From Nitrobacter sp035546855 (GTDB lineage Bacteria; Pseudomonadota; Alphaproteobacteria; Rhizobiales; Xanthobacteraceae): a stretch of 64,000 nucleotides of DNA. Each line of letters starts with the position of its first letter. The stretch's first letter is position 1. Under the pieces are notes generated by a model. The model did not search any database. It saw nothing but the letters and a program-made list of their open reading frames with translations, and was not told the origin of the DNA. The DNA is taken from assembly GCA_035546855.1 (NCBI GenBank), contig DASZVY010000004.1:1-64000 (forward strand), read 5' to 3'. Positions 17,307-24,660 of this stretch are shown one piece after another. Made by a program: the position numbers and the translations under genes.

Positions 17307-18503
17307 ATGAACTTCATCAGCAGCAGCCAGACCCCGCAGGCAGTGAATAGCGGTTTCCGCGTGGACATCTCGCGCGGGCAGCGGATCGGCCGTGTGTCGT
17401 CGGAATGGTTCTCTCGCCCGAACGATCAGCGTTATTTGTCGCTCACAGAGCTTTACGATGCCGTGAAGATGCGCGCGGATCGTGCGAAGACCCGCACCGT
17501 CGAAAGCCGCGCCGTTCGCGTTGAGGCGAGCAGGGACAACGCCGAGCGGCTTTCGCTGATCGTCCCCGGACAGGACCAGCCGATTTCCCCGACGCATTGG
17601 AGCTTTGGGCAGTTGTGCAGCCTTGTCGGCGCACCCGCAACCTATATGCGCCAGCTTGCCGCGCCGCTCGCAGGCATCAACTTACAGCATGGCTTGCTGT
17701 CGCATCGCGCCGAGCTTGTGAAGACGCTGGAAGCGGAAGACGGACGCATTGAACTGCGCGCCGTGACCGGACCGGACTACGGCCGCATCTGGGACCATGA
17801 GCTTGTCGCCGCCGTGATGAAGATCGCGGGCAACGGCACGGGCGATACCATGTGGAAAGTGCCGGGCGTTTTGGATTGGGCGACCATGACGCACAATCCG
17901 TTCGTGGATATCACCAAGGACACCACCACGCTTTACGCCAGCGACCGCGATGTTTTCCTTTTCCTTGTGGACGACACGCACCCCATCGAGGCCGGACGCC
18001 TGCCGAACGGCGAGCCGGATCTGTATTTCCGGGGCTTCTATTGCTGGAATAGCGAAGTCGGCAGCAAGACACTTGGTATTGCGTCTTTCTATCTCCGCGC
18101 CGTTTGCATGAACCGCAATTTGTGGGGCGTGGAAGGGTTCGAGGAAATCAGCATCCGGCACAGCAAGTTTGCCGCGCAACGCTTCGCCCAAGAGGCGGCA
18201 CCGGCATTGACCAGCTTCGCCCATTCCTCGCCCGCGCCATTCGTCGACGGGATCAAGGCGGCGCGCGAACATATTGTTGCCCGCACCGATGAGGACCGCG
18301 AAACCTTCCTGCGCAAGCGCGGGTTCAGCAAGGCCGAAACCGGCAGGATCATAGAGACCGTGCTTTCGGAAGAAGGCCGCCCGCCCGAAAGCATCTTTGA
18401 CTTTGTGCAGGGCATGACGGCGCATGCCCGCACCAAGGCGCATCAGGACACGCGCCTGGAACTGGAGGGGAAGGCAAAGACCCTGCTGGAGAAGGCGATA
18501 TAA
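17307..18503 (+). CDS. DUF932 domain-containing protein
   Basis: 398 residues. The DUF932 core runs through most of the protein: FRVDISRGQRIGRVSSEWFSRPNDQRYLSL, WSFGQLCSLVGAPATYMRQL, VTGPDYGRIWDHELV, SDRDVFLFLVDD and GFYCWNSEVGSKTLGIASFYLRAVCMNRNLWG. The family is carried by phages, plasmids and ICEs; some members are linked to recombination or anti-defence, but the role here is unknown. The ATG at 17307 lies after leader B with GGAAAGGACAGG as ribosome site; earlier in-frame codons fall inside the leader. Confidence 0.87.
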   Translation: MNFISSSQTPQAVNSGFRVDISRGQRIGRVSSEWFSRPNDQRYLSLTELYDAVKMRADRAKTRTVESRAVRVEASRDNAERLSLIVPGQDQPISPTHWSFGQLCSLVGAPATYMRQLAAPLAGINLQHGLLSHRAELVKTLEAEDGRIELRAVTGPDYGRIWDHELVAAVMKIAGNGTGDTMWKVPGVLDWATMTHNPFVDITKDTTTLYASDRDVFLFLVDDTHPIEAGRLPNGEPDLYFRGFYCWNSEVGSKTLGIASFYLRAVCMNRNLWGVEGFEEISIRHSKFAAQRFAQEAAPALTSFAHSSPAPFVDGIKAAREHIVARTDEDRETFLRKRGFSKAETGRIIETVLSEEGRPPESIFDFVQGMTAHARTKAHQDTRLELEGKAKTLLEKAI

Positions 18504-18512
18504 TCAGCGAAG

Positions 18513-18531
18513 GCCGCGCCGGTTGCGCGGC
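18513..18531 (+). terminator. Hairpin after DUF932 gene
   Basis: GCCGCGC and GCGCGGC form a 7-bp stem around CGGTT, ten bases past the DUF932 stop. No long U-tract follows, so strength is uncertain. Confidence 0.4.
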
Positions 18532-18693
18532 TCTCCGCCTTTCAGGCTTTGCACCTTCGGAAAATTTCGCGCCGATCCAGCGTTGCAGATCGGCGGCGCG
18601 GCCGTGCGCAGAACACGGCCGCCGCTCGCCGGACTGCGCCCGGCTCGCGATTCACGCACCGACCGGCTAAGGGACGATGACGGCTCGTCGAAT

Positions 18694-18724
18694 ACCTAGT
18701 ATATTGGGTGGAAGTATATTAGGT
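18694..18724. promoter_or_regulatory. Putative operator of the XRE regulator
   Basis: ACCTAGTATA and TATATTAGGT form an imperfect inverted repeat; the halves also read as direct repeats AGTATATTGGGT and AGTATATTAGGT. AT-rich in a GC-rich context and 20 bases before the regulator start, so it probably overlaps the promoter and allows autoregulation. Confidence 0.6.
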
Positions 18725-18743
18725 AGCCGGTGACTCCTCCCGC

Positions 18744-18956
18744 ATGAACTTACGGGAGAGAGTCGCAAGGAACCTGCGTCGGCTGAGACAGGAGAAATCT
18801 GTCTCGCAGGAGGAGCTTGCCCATCTTGCCCAGGTCAACCGCAATTACGTCGGCATGTTGGAACGCGAAGAATATGCCGCCTCCATCGATATGCTGGAGA
18901 AACTCGCCCTCGCGCTCGACATCGACCCGATCGAGTTTCTGCGCGCCGATACCTGA
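18744..18956 (+). CDS. XRE-family HTH regulator (QseC-like)
   Basis: 70 residues, a single helix-turn-helix domain: RVARNLRRLRQEKSVSQEELAHLAQVNRNYVGMLEREEYAASIDMLEKLALALDI. It stands directly before a DUF2285 protein and the split activator, the same neighbourhood as QseC in ICEMlSym of Mesorhizobium, where QseC controls transcription of the antiactivator gene qseM. The AT-rich inverted repeat at 18694 is its likely target. No clear ribosome site precedes the ATG. Assignment as QseC-like is by position and size. Confidence 0.75.
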   Translation: MNLRERVARNLRRLRQEKSVSQEELAHLAQVNRNYVGMLEREEYAASIDMLEKLALALDIDPIEFLRADT

Positions 18957-19176
18957 TAACGCGCAGACATCACCGCCCGCCTGCAAAAAAAGAAGATCGT
19001 CCTGGATACGGCAATGCCCGCCGCTGGCACGAAAGCGTCAAGTTGTCAGACTATTTATCGCATCTGCGGCATAACATTATTCCGCGTCTGGAGAAGGAAT
19101 GTCGCCGAAAGTTCGATTGCGGGGGTAACCGGATAATCCAGTTTGAATCTAAAGCGCATAAGTCAGAGGCACGTCG

Positions 19177-19440
19177 ATGACAAAGCCTAACTTCAAGGAC
19201 AGTCCGCCGCTGACCGATCGGGTGAACGCATATGATGAGGCGCACCTTGCTACCTATCTGCGTCTGTTGGACGCCGCCGAGGAAGGTGCCGATTGGCGCG
19301 AGGTTGTCAAAATCGTATTCGGCTTTGACGTGACATCCGATCCCGAACGCGCCAAGCGGATTCATGACAGCCATTTGGCTCGAGCGCGCTGGATGACCGA
19401 GAACGGCTACCGTCACCTGCTTGAACCCCGCATGCAGTAA
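19177..19440 (+). CDS. Short DUF2285 protein (QseM-like antiactivator)
   Basis: 87 residues. The second half matches DUF2285: VVKIVFGFDVTSDPERAKRIHDSHLARARWMTENGYRHLL. Stand-alone DUF2285 proteins of this size in ICEMlSym (QseM) bind and block the activators TraR and FseA, keeping the element silent in most cells. Being next to an XRE gene and upstream of the FseA-like gene supports the same role. AGAGGCACG precedes the ATG. Partner binding is inferred from the family. Confidence 0.78.
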   Translation: MTKPNFKDSPPLTDRVNAYDEAHLATYLRLLDAAEEGADWREVVKIVFGFDVTSDPERAKRIHDSHLARARWMTENGYRHLLEPRMQ

Positions 19441-19591
19441 GTTCCGCGACGTCTCTCATCACGACAGCCAAAGTGAATTTGTTGTCCGGTCGAAGAACCC
19501 TCTGCATTCCGATTATCTGTCTTGCCGTTTTCCCGGTCTTCGCCATAGACGGAATCATCCCGAAGCCAACGACTGAGGGGGAGGTCGCGTC

Positions 19592-20411
19592 ATGGAGCCG
19601 CTGCAAGACTGGCGCTCACCGCAATTCGAGGAACAGTTGAGCCGGCTCGACCGTGGCGGCATCACGTTCGAGTTCCTGCGCCGCAACAAGCAATATCGCA
19701 AAGACTATCATGCCGTGGCGGAAGCCGTCGTCTCGGGAAGGCTTGAGAAGCGTGAGGCGATAGCGCGCCTTTCACGCCGCTGGGGGCTGGCCTTTCGCGG
19801 CGGACCCCGCTGCATCGGCTTTGGTCGTGCAGCCGATATGGCTGCCGCAGCTCAACCCTGCCACGCTCATTGTCACGGCCGCGCCGGAAGGCTTTGCCGC
19901 GCGTTCCTTACCTGACCCCGCAACGCTATCCATTCGCGGAGAACCGAGCAGCGACGGATTGCATGGTGTCGTCGAAGACGTACAAGGCGATCTCGGCGTC
20001 TGGCTTCCGAGCGGTGATACGGTCGTACAGGCAGGCGTTTTTCTGCCGTTCGACGAGCATTTCCATTGGCGCAGGAAAAATGCGCTTCGACTCTACCGGC
20101 ACATCAGTGGCGAGCGATCCGGACCTCCGCCGCGCGAGGAACGCCTGACCCGTTTCCAGCTTCACCGGGCCGCGCTGATGCTGCGCGTATGGGACGGCGT
20201 GGAATCCGGCGAGCCGCGTCGTTTGATTGCGAGTATCCTGATCAACGAGAAGGTCAGGACGTTGCGCGCGCTCGACTGGAAGAACGCGCCGGAGCGACGG
20301 CGGCTGGCCCGCATTCTTGCCGCCGCCCGTGAACGCATCGAAGGCGGATATCTGCGCTGGCTCGCTCCCCGGGCGAGACACCAGCGGCACAATGTTGATC
20401 GCAAGACCTGA
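19592..20411 (+). CDS. FseA-like excision activator made by +1 frameshift (DUF6499 + DUF2285)
   Basis: Two overlapping frames encode one family protein. Frame 1 from ATG 19592 gives the DUF6499 domain (DWRSPQFEEQLSRLDRGGITFEFLRRNKQYRKDY ... SRRWGLAF). Family homology then continues in the +1 frame as AADPAASALVVQPIWLPQLNP and a DUF2285 domain with LHRAALMLRVWDG and RRLARILAAARERI, ending at 20411. Skipping C19796 after UUU gives a 272-residue protein. ICEMlSym makes FseA, the activator of excision genes, from split genes by programmed +1 frameshifting, so this is read as an active switch rather than damage. Without the shift, frame 1 stops at 19915. Confidence 0.8.
19790..19799 (+). other. 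Putative programmed +1 ribosomal frameshift site
   Basis: GCC-UUU-CGC-G in frame 1. A tRNA-Phe reading UUU can re-pair on UUC one base forward, after which GCG (19797-19799) is read in frame 2. The UUU-CGN arrangement is the one used by influenza PA-X for +1 shifting. Protein homology changes frame exactly here. Confidence 0.7.
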
Positions 20412-20594
20412 CACGTCATCCCGATCCTGATGCGCAGCGGCCCGGCCATCGGCACCCACGCATGTCGCGCCAGGCGGGAAGGGGGGACACTTCTGTTAAC
20501 GGCTACGAATTTCGTCACTCCTCCGAGCCGCGAATTTTTCGCCATCGTCGCACCCGACTCGCCGCCGTGATGGCGGCTGCGACGGAGGTCCGCA

Positions 20595-20837
20595 ATGCTG
20601 GAGAAGACCGATAAGAATTGGCCGCGTTTCGTGCGAACGCCCGAGGCTGCGCGCTTGCTCGATCTGTCTCCTCGCACGTTGGAGAAACACCGCTGCGACG
20701 GCACCGGGCCGGTCTATCACAAGCTCGGCGGCCGCGTGGTCTACGCCGTCGCCGATCTTGAGGCATGGGTTGACGGTTGCGCGCGGCAGTCTACTTCGGA
20801 ATCCGCGGCTGGTCATGCGGCCGGCACTGCGCGCTGA
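20595..20837 (+). CDS. Excisionase-like HTH protein (RdfS-like)
   Basis: 80 residues with an HTH_17/MerR-like fold: VRTPEAARLLDLSPRTLEKHRCDGTGPVYHKLGGRVVYAVADLEAWV. Proteins of this type act as recombination directionality factors that bend attachment-site DNA. It directly follows the FseA-like activator, and in ICEMlSym FseA turns on the rdfS promoter, so it heads the excision/transfer operon. A small stem GCCGCC/GGCGGC lies just before the ribosome site GGAGG. With a serine recombinase its partner may differ from the tyrosine integrases of ICEMlSym. Confidence 0.72.
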   Translation: MLEKTDKNWPRFVRTPEAARLLDLSPRTLEKHRCDGTGPVYHKLGGRVVYAVADLEAWVDGCARQSTSESAAGHAAGTAR

Positions 20838-20845
20838 GCATCGCT

Positions 20846-21709
20846 ATGTCGGCGAGCCGCTCATACGACAGTCAGCAACTCGAACTCTTCCGGGCGCGCG
20901 CCGGTGACATCGCTGCCCGCGACGCGCAGGACTTGATGTCCTGGCCGTTCTTTTCCCTCGCCAAAGTGCGTCGTGTGACGCCGATCGACTTCCGCATGGG
21001 CGAGGTATCGATCCGCGTCGAAGCGACCGCGGAGCACGGCATGGCCACGATCTGGGACGCCGACGTGCTGATCTGGGCCGCCAGCCAGATCGTCGACGCG
21101 CGCGACCGCGGGCTGCGCACGTCGCGCCTGATGGCCGCCACACCGTATGAGATCCTCACCTTCGTCGGCCGCAGCGATTCCGGCCTGAGCTACGACCGCC
21201 TGAAGGCGGCGCTCGACCGGCTGCAATCCACCACCGTCGTCACCTCGATCCGCCAGCCGTCCGAGCGGCGGCGGCACCGCTTCTCGTGGATCAACGAATG
21301 GAAAGAACGTCTCGACGCGACCGGCCGACCGCTCGGGATCGAATTGATCCTGCCGGACTGGTTCTATGCCGGCGTTCTCGACGACGCGCTGATCCTCACC
21401 ATTGACCGTGCCTATTTCCACCTGACCGGCGGGCTCGAGCGCTGGCTGTATCGCCTCGTGCGCAAGCATGGCGGCCGGCAGACGCACGGCTGGAGCTTCG
21501 ATCTCCCGCACCTGCATCTGAAGTCCGGCAGCCTGTCGCCGCTGCGCCGTTTCCGGTTCGAGCTGCGCGCCATCGTCCAGCGCCAGCCGTTGCCCGGCTA
21601 CCACCTGACACTGATCGACGATCCCGACGGCCGGCAGCGCCTGATCTTCCGGCCCGCGGGTTCCGACTGCACCGTTGCGCCGCTCCAGCGGCAGGGAGGC
21701 GTGCGATGA
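20846..21709 (+). CDS. Replication initiator protein A (RepA, RPA family)
   Basis: 287 residues from ATG 20846. Winged-helix initiator signature: MSWPFFSLAKVRRVTPIDFRMG, ISVRVEAT-like strand, TIWDADVLIWAASQIVDARDRG, LTPYEIL-type stretch, FSWINEW and RAYFHLTGGLERWLYRLVRKHGG. This plasmid-style initiator is standard in ICEs of this group and lets the excised circle replicate. Three iteron-like repeats follow 36 bases downstream. The start is 9 bases beyond the HTH gene stop, so both are in one operon. Confidence 0.88.
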   Translation: MSASRSYDSQQLELFRARAGDIAARDAQDLMSWPFFSLAKVRRVTPIDFRMGEVSIRVEATAEHGMATIWDADVLIWAASQIVDARDRGLRTSRLMAATPYEILTFVGRSDSGLSYDRLKAALDRLQSTTVVTSIRQPSERRRHRFSWINEWKERLDATGRPLGIELILPDWFYAGVLDDALILTIDRAYFHLTGGLERWLYRLVRKHGGRQTHGWSFDLPHLHLKSGSLSPLRRFRFELRAIVQRQPLPGYHLTLIDDPDGRQRLIFRPAGSDCTVAPLQRQGGVR

Positions 21710-21744
21710 ACATGGCACGCGCCGGTGCAAAAGGTGTGGATGGA

Positions 21745-21810
21745 CCCGTACTATTGGGAACGCCGACACCCGTACTATCAGGAACGCGAGTCCCGTACTA
21801 TTGGGAACGC
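21745..21810. repeat. Three iteron-like direct repeats (candidate oriV)
   Basis: CCCGTACTATTGGGAACGC at 21745-21763, the same with CA for TG (CCCGTACTATCAGGAACGC) at 21769-21787, and an exact copy at 21792-21810. Spacing is 24 and 23 bases, about two helical turns, as in initiator-bound iterons. They sit directly after repA. The first overlaps the end of no supported gene. Confidence 0.75.
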
Positions 21811-21872
21811 GCGCGCCTCTTAACTGTCTGGCGCGACAAGGCGGATTTGTCCCCCTCTAACTTTCCTAACTC

Positions 21873-21890
21873 AAAGTCCTTCGGACTTTT
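21873..21890 (+). terminator. Hairpin with short U-tract after iterons
   Basis: AAAGTCC pairs with GGACTTT around TTC, followed by a T. It could end the repA transcript before DUF2840 or be part of the origin region. About 290 bases (21710-22001) hold only the iterons and this hairpin; the parA gene usually found here in related ICEs is absent. Confidence 0.45.
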
Positions 21891-22001
21891 GCTAACGCGG
21901 CACGCCACCTCGCGGAATTGTGGACGCGGGACTATCGCACGTCCGATCGGTTGCGACTGCCTTAACATCATCGTGTCGCGCTTCGTCCGAGGGTTGCGGC
22001 C

Positions 22002-22493
22002 ATGACGGCAGACCTGCGCGCGAGCGGACCAACCGACCACACGCTGGTCGAACTGACGTGGCGCGAAAAGCGCATCGAGCACCGTATCCGCTTCGGGCAC
22101 ATCGTCGACGAACAGCGTCTCGACCGCCATCGACGCATCGTCAGTTTCGTGCCCGGAAGTATCTTCGCCTTCGTCCGTTGGGCGGCCAATGAATACGGCA
22201 CGATCATCTCGCGGATCGACATCCTGCGCACCGTGACGACCGGCGAGCCGTATCAGACGCTGCCGTTCGTGCGCCCCGGCGGCGACATCCTGTTGCGGAT
22301 CAGCGGATGGCCGAAGGTGCAGCGCGTGCTGGCCGCGATCGACGCGATCGAAGCGCTCGATATCGATCCCGCTGACGTTGCGCCAGAACACTGGCGGCAT
22401 CTCAACCATCGCATCAGCGTCAACGAACCGTTCCGCATCTACAGCCCCGAGCAGCACCGCGCCTGGCTGTTGCGGCGCGAGGTTTCGCCATGA
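22002..22493 (+). CDS. DUF2840 domain-containing protein
   Basis: 163 residues: LTWREKRIEHRIRFGHIVDEQRLDRHRRIVSFVPGSIFAFVRWAANEYGTIISRIDILR and DILLRISGWPKVQRVLAAIDAIEAL. The family occurs between partition/replication genes and traF in ICEs and plasmids; function not established. The stop overlaps the traF start (ATGA), indicating coupled translation. Confidence 0.85.
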   Translation: MTADLRASGPTDHTLVELTWREKRIEHRIRFGHIVDEQRLDRHRRIVSFVPGSIFAFVRWAANEYGTIISRIDILRTVTTGEPYQTLPFVRPGGDILLRISGWPKVQRVLAAIDAIEALDIDPADVAPEHWRHLNHRISVNEPFRIYSPEQHRAWLLRREVSP

Positions 22494-23050
22494 TCTGGCG
22501 CCACATGACGTTGCTGTCGATGCTTGCTGGCGCAGCTTTGATCGTCGTGCCGGCCTGGAGCCGGCCGGACATCCGGTTCATCTGGAACGCATCCACGAGC
22601 GTGCCGATCGGGCTCTACCGCATCGTTCCCGGCGACCAGGTCGACGTCACCGATCTCGCCGTCGTCATGCCGCCCGCGGAGCTGGCGGCATTTCTCGACG
22701 AACGTCGCTATCTGCCGCGCGGCCTGCCTCTCATCAAGCGGGTCCTGGCGCTCGGCGGCACGACGATCTGCCGGCGCGGCAGCGCCATCATCGCCTATGA
22801 CGGAATCTACGGACAGGCGCTCGCGCGCGACACGCGCGGCCGACCGCTGCCCGACTGGCAAGGCTGCCGCACGCTTCATGACGGCGAAGCCTTTTTCATG
22901 AATTGGGACAGCTCCGACAGCTTCGACAGCCGCTACTTCGGGCCGCTTCCCATCACCACCATCATCGGTCGCGCCATTCCCGTCTGGACCACCGGTGCCG
23001 CCGATCCGGCCGCGGAATTCCTCCGTGCGCCGGTCTCCGACGAGCCGTAA
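22490..23050 (+). CDS. traF: S26 family signal peptidase TraF
   Basis: 186 residues. One N-terminal membrane segment (about 5-20), then the S26 domain: WNASTSVPIGLYRI contains the catalytic Ser, and LPLIKRVLALGGTTICRR the catalytic Lys; DGEAFFMNWDSSDSFDSRYFGPLP is the C-terminal box. In IncP-type transfer systems TraF cleaves and cyclises the pilin TrbC. The trbC gene at 62358 is the expected substrate, now 39 kb away because of the cargo. Periplasmic face of the inner membrane. Confidence 0.9.
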   Translation: MIWRHMTLLSMLAGAALIVVPAWSRPDIRFIWNASTSVPIGLYRIVPGDQVDVTDLAVVMPPAELAAFLDERRYLPRGLPLIKRVLALGGTTICRRGSAIIAYDGIYGQALARDTRGRPLPDWQGCRTLHDGEAFFMNWDSSDSFDSRYFGPLPITTIIGRAIPVWTTGAADPAAEFLRAPVSDEP

Positions 23051-23085
23051 TGGCTCGCTTCTCCAACCAGATGAGGATCATTGCA

Positions 23086-23412
23086 ATGACTCAGATTGGA
23101 GCGTTCACCCGCAAGGAAGATGGCTTCTTCGGCCGCGTACGCACACTCGTTTTCGACGCCGAGGTGTCCATTCTTCCGATCGATGAATCCGACACCGAGA
23201 ATGCGCCAAACCATCGCGTCTTCTGTAACGGCATGGAAGTTGGCGCGGCCTGGGATCGCACCGGCGACCGTGCCGGTGCGTACCTCTCCGTAACCATCGA
23301 CGATCCGATCTTGAACCAACCCATCCGCGCTCGCCTGTTCGAGTCCGACACCAAGAAAGATGTGTGGAACCTGCTCTGGACGCGGCGGAAGAAACAGGAA
23401 GGCGAGGGGTGA
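23086..23412 (+). CDS. DUF736 family protein, copy 2
   Basis: 108 residues: MTQIGAFTRKEDGFFGRVRTLVFDAEVSILPI, then HRVFCNGMEVGAAWDRTGDRAGAYLSVTIDDPILNQPIRARLF and NLLWTRRKK. ATG 23086 is chosen because the family starts MxxIGxFTR; earlier in-frame ATGs at 23050 and 23071 are possible. Much diverged from copy 1 at 16625, so an old paralogue. Between traF and the transglycosylase, its usual slot in these elements. Confidence 0.85.
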   Translation: MTQIGAFTRKEDGFFGRVRTLVFDAEVSILPIDESDTENAPNHRVFCNGMEVGAAWDRTGDRAGAYLSVTIDDPILNQPIRARLFESDTKKDVWNLLWTRRKKQEGEG

Positions 23413-23546
23413 CGGCTATGCGGTGCCGGCGCTCGCGCGACCGTTCTCCTGCAATCCCCTTGATCGATCGAGCGCCCATCAATCCCCTCGACCCGATCGC
23501 TCACAGCGCGGCCGTCGCGCGCAGCGCAGGTCAGGGGCGTCGGTCA

Positions 23547-23594
23547 GTTTTCCGGGTGCGCGGCATGTCGTCGGACGATGCCCGTCCGGAAAAC
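23547..23594 (+). promoter_or_regulatory. Long hairpin in the leader of the transglycosylase gene
   Basis: GTTTTCCGG (23547-23555) pairs with CCGGAAAAC (23586-23594), with an inner GGCAT/ATGCC stem. It covers a possible upstream start at 23565, which argues for the later start of the next gene. The 23413-23648 gap holds nothing else recognised. Confidence 0.5.
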
Positions 23595-23648
23595 GCCAGC
23601 CGGCGGCGCAGCCTTGCCCTTGAGCGAAGCGAGCACGATGGCAAGCTG

Positions 23649-24422
23649 ATGGCGGTTCGGGACGGCGGCTTTCGCGCCACGCTGTCGTCGATCATCGTCA
23701 TGCTGTCCGCATGTTCCGTGATCGCGTGCTCGACAGCGGACGCGACTGCGGAGCCGCCGTTTGCGTCTCCTGCGACGCGCGTAAAGTCCGCTGCTCCATC
23801 GCGCGATCCGTGGGCCGCGCACATCGCCGAGGCGGCCAAACGCTTCGCCATTCCCGAGCGCTGGATACGCGCGGTCATGGCCGTCGAAAGCACGGGGAAT
23901 AGGACCGCACGATCGCCCAAGGGCGCGATGGGCCTGATGCAGATCATGCCGAAGACATGGAACGAGCTGCGCAGGCGTTACGGTCTCGGCCACGACCCTT
24001 GGCAGCCGCGCGCCAACATTCTGGCCGGCGCGGCCTATCTCCGCGAAATGCACGATCGCTATGGCTCGATGGCCGCGATGCTCGCCGCTTATAACGCAGG
24101 TCCGAGGCGCTATGATGCGCACCTTGCGAGCGGCCGCGCACTGCCGGCCGAGACTGTCGCTTACGTCGCGAAGATCGCGGCGATGATCGACGGCAAGGTC
24201 CCTGTGATGCGCTTGGCCGGCGCCGCCTCGCGCAAATCCTGGTCGCTTGGGCCGATCTTCGTCGTGCGATCTAGTGTCCACCATGATGGCGAGTTCGGGG
24301 CGGTCGATCGTCCTTCCGGTCGACCATCGAGCGCGCCTTCGATCGTCGATCTGTCGGCGCTCATGCCACCGTCCGATGGCCTCTTCGTGCGAAGACTGCG
24401 CGCAGATGGAGAACAGCGATGA
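23649..24422 (+). CDS. Lytic transglycosylase of the transfer system (VirB1/TrbN-like)
   Basis: 257 residues from ATG 23649. The N-terminus MAVRDGGFRATLSSIIVMLSACSVIAC looks like a secretion signal, possibly a lipoprotein with the VIAC lipobox. The SLT domain follows: RFAIPERWIRAVMAVESTGNRTARSPKGAMGLMQIMPKTWNELR, with the catalytic Glu in AVES, and AAYNAGPRRYDAHL. It opens peptidoglycan for the mating channel in the periplasm. In-frame starts at 23418 and 23565 exist, but the hairpin at 23547 suggests an untranslated leader. Confidence 0.85.
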   Translation: MAVRDGGFRATLSSIIVMLSACSVIACSTADATAEPPFASPATRVKSAAPSRDPWAAHIAEAAKRFAIPERWIRAVMAVESTGNRTARSPKGAMGLMQIMPKTWNELRRRYGLGHDPWQPRANILAGAAYLREMHDRYGSMAAMLAAYNAGPRRYDAHLASGRALPAETVAYVAKIAAMIDGKVPVMRLAGAASRKSWSLGPIFVVRSSVHHDGEFGAVDRPSGRPSSAPSIVDLSALMPPSDGLFVRRLRADGEQR

Positions 24423-24517
24423 GCATCGAGTTTCCACGCTTCACGGCGTGCGCAATCGTAGAGATGGCGGAGGGCAGCGGGTCAGGCCAGGCAACAACTG
24501 TGGGAAGGCAAGATAAA

Positions 24518-24651
24518 AAGCCGCACATCGCGGCTTGGACGGTCGGTTGTTTTGCTTCTGCTTTTTCCGATTTTTTGCACATCGTGGATCGTCGTCACGA
24601 TGTGCGCGTCTTTATTTTCGCGAATGATTTCAGTGAATATCGCACATCGCG
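24518..24651. other. Candidate origin of transfer (oriT)
   Basis: Non-coding 238-base gap immediately before the relaxase. It holds AAGCCGC/GCGGCTT (24518-24536), a perfect 10-bp inverted repeat GCACATCGTG/CACGATGTGC (24577-24586 and 24596-24605), and a further CGCACATCGCG at 24641. The word GCACATCG thus occurs four times, once inverted. Such repeats next to a relaxase gene are typical of oriT and of relaxase or accessory-protein binding. The nick site is not identified. Confidence 0.65.
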
Positions 24652-24660
24652 AGTTCAGCT

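Noticed and set aside
19592..19915. Stand-alone 107-residue protein from frame 1
   Set aside because: Residues after WGLAF lose family resemblance; homology continues in the other frame, so it is treated as the unshifted product only.
21745..21810. Possible CRISPR array
   Set aside because: Repeats are 19 bases with only 4-5 base spacers and no cas genes; iterons fit better.
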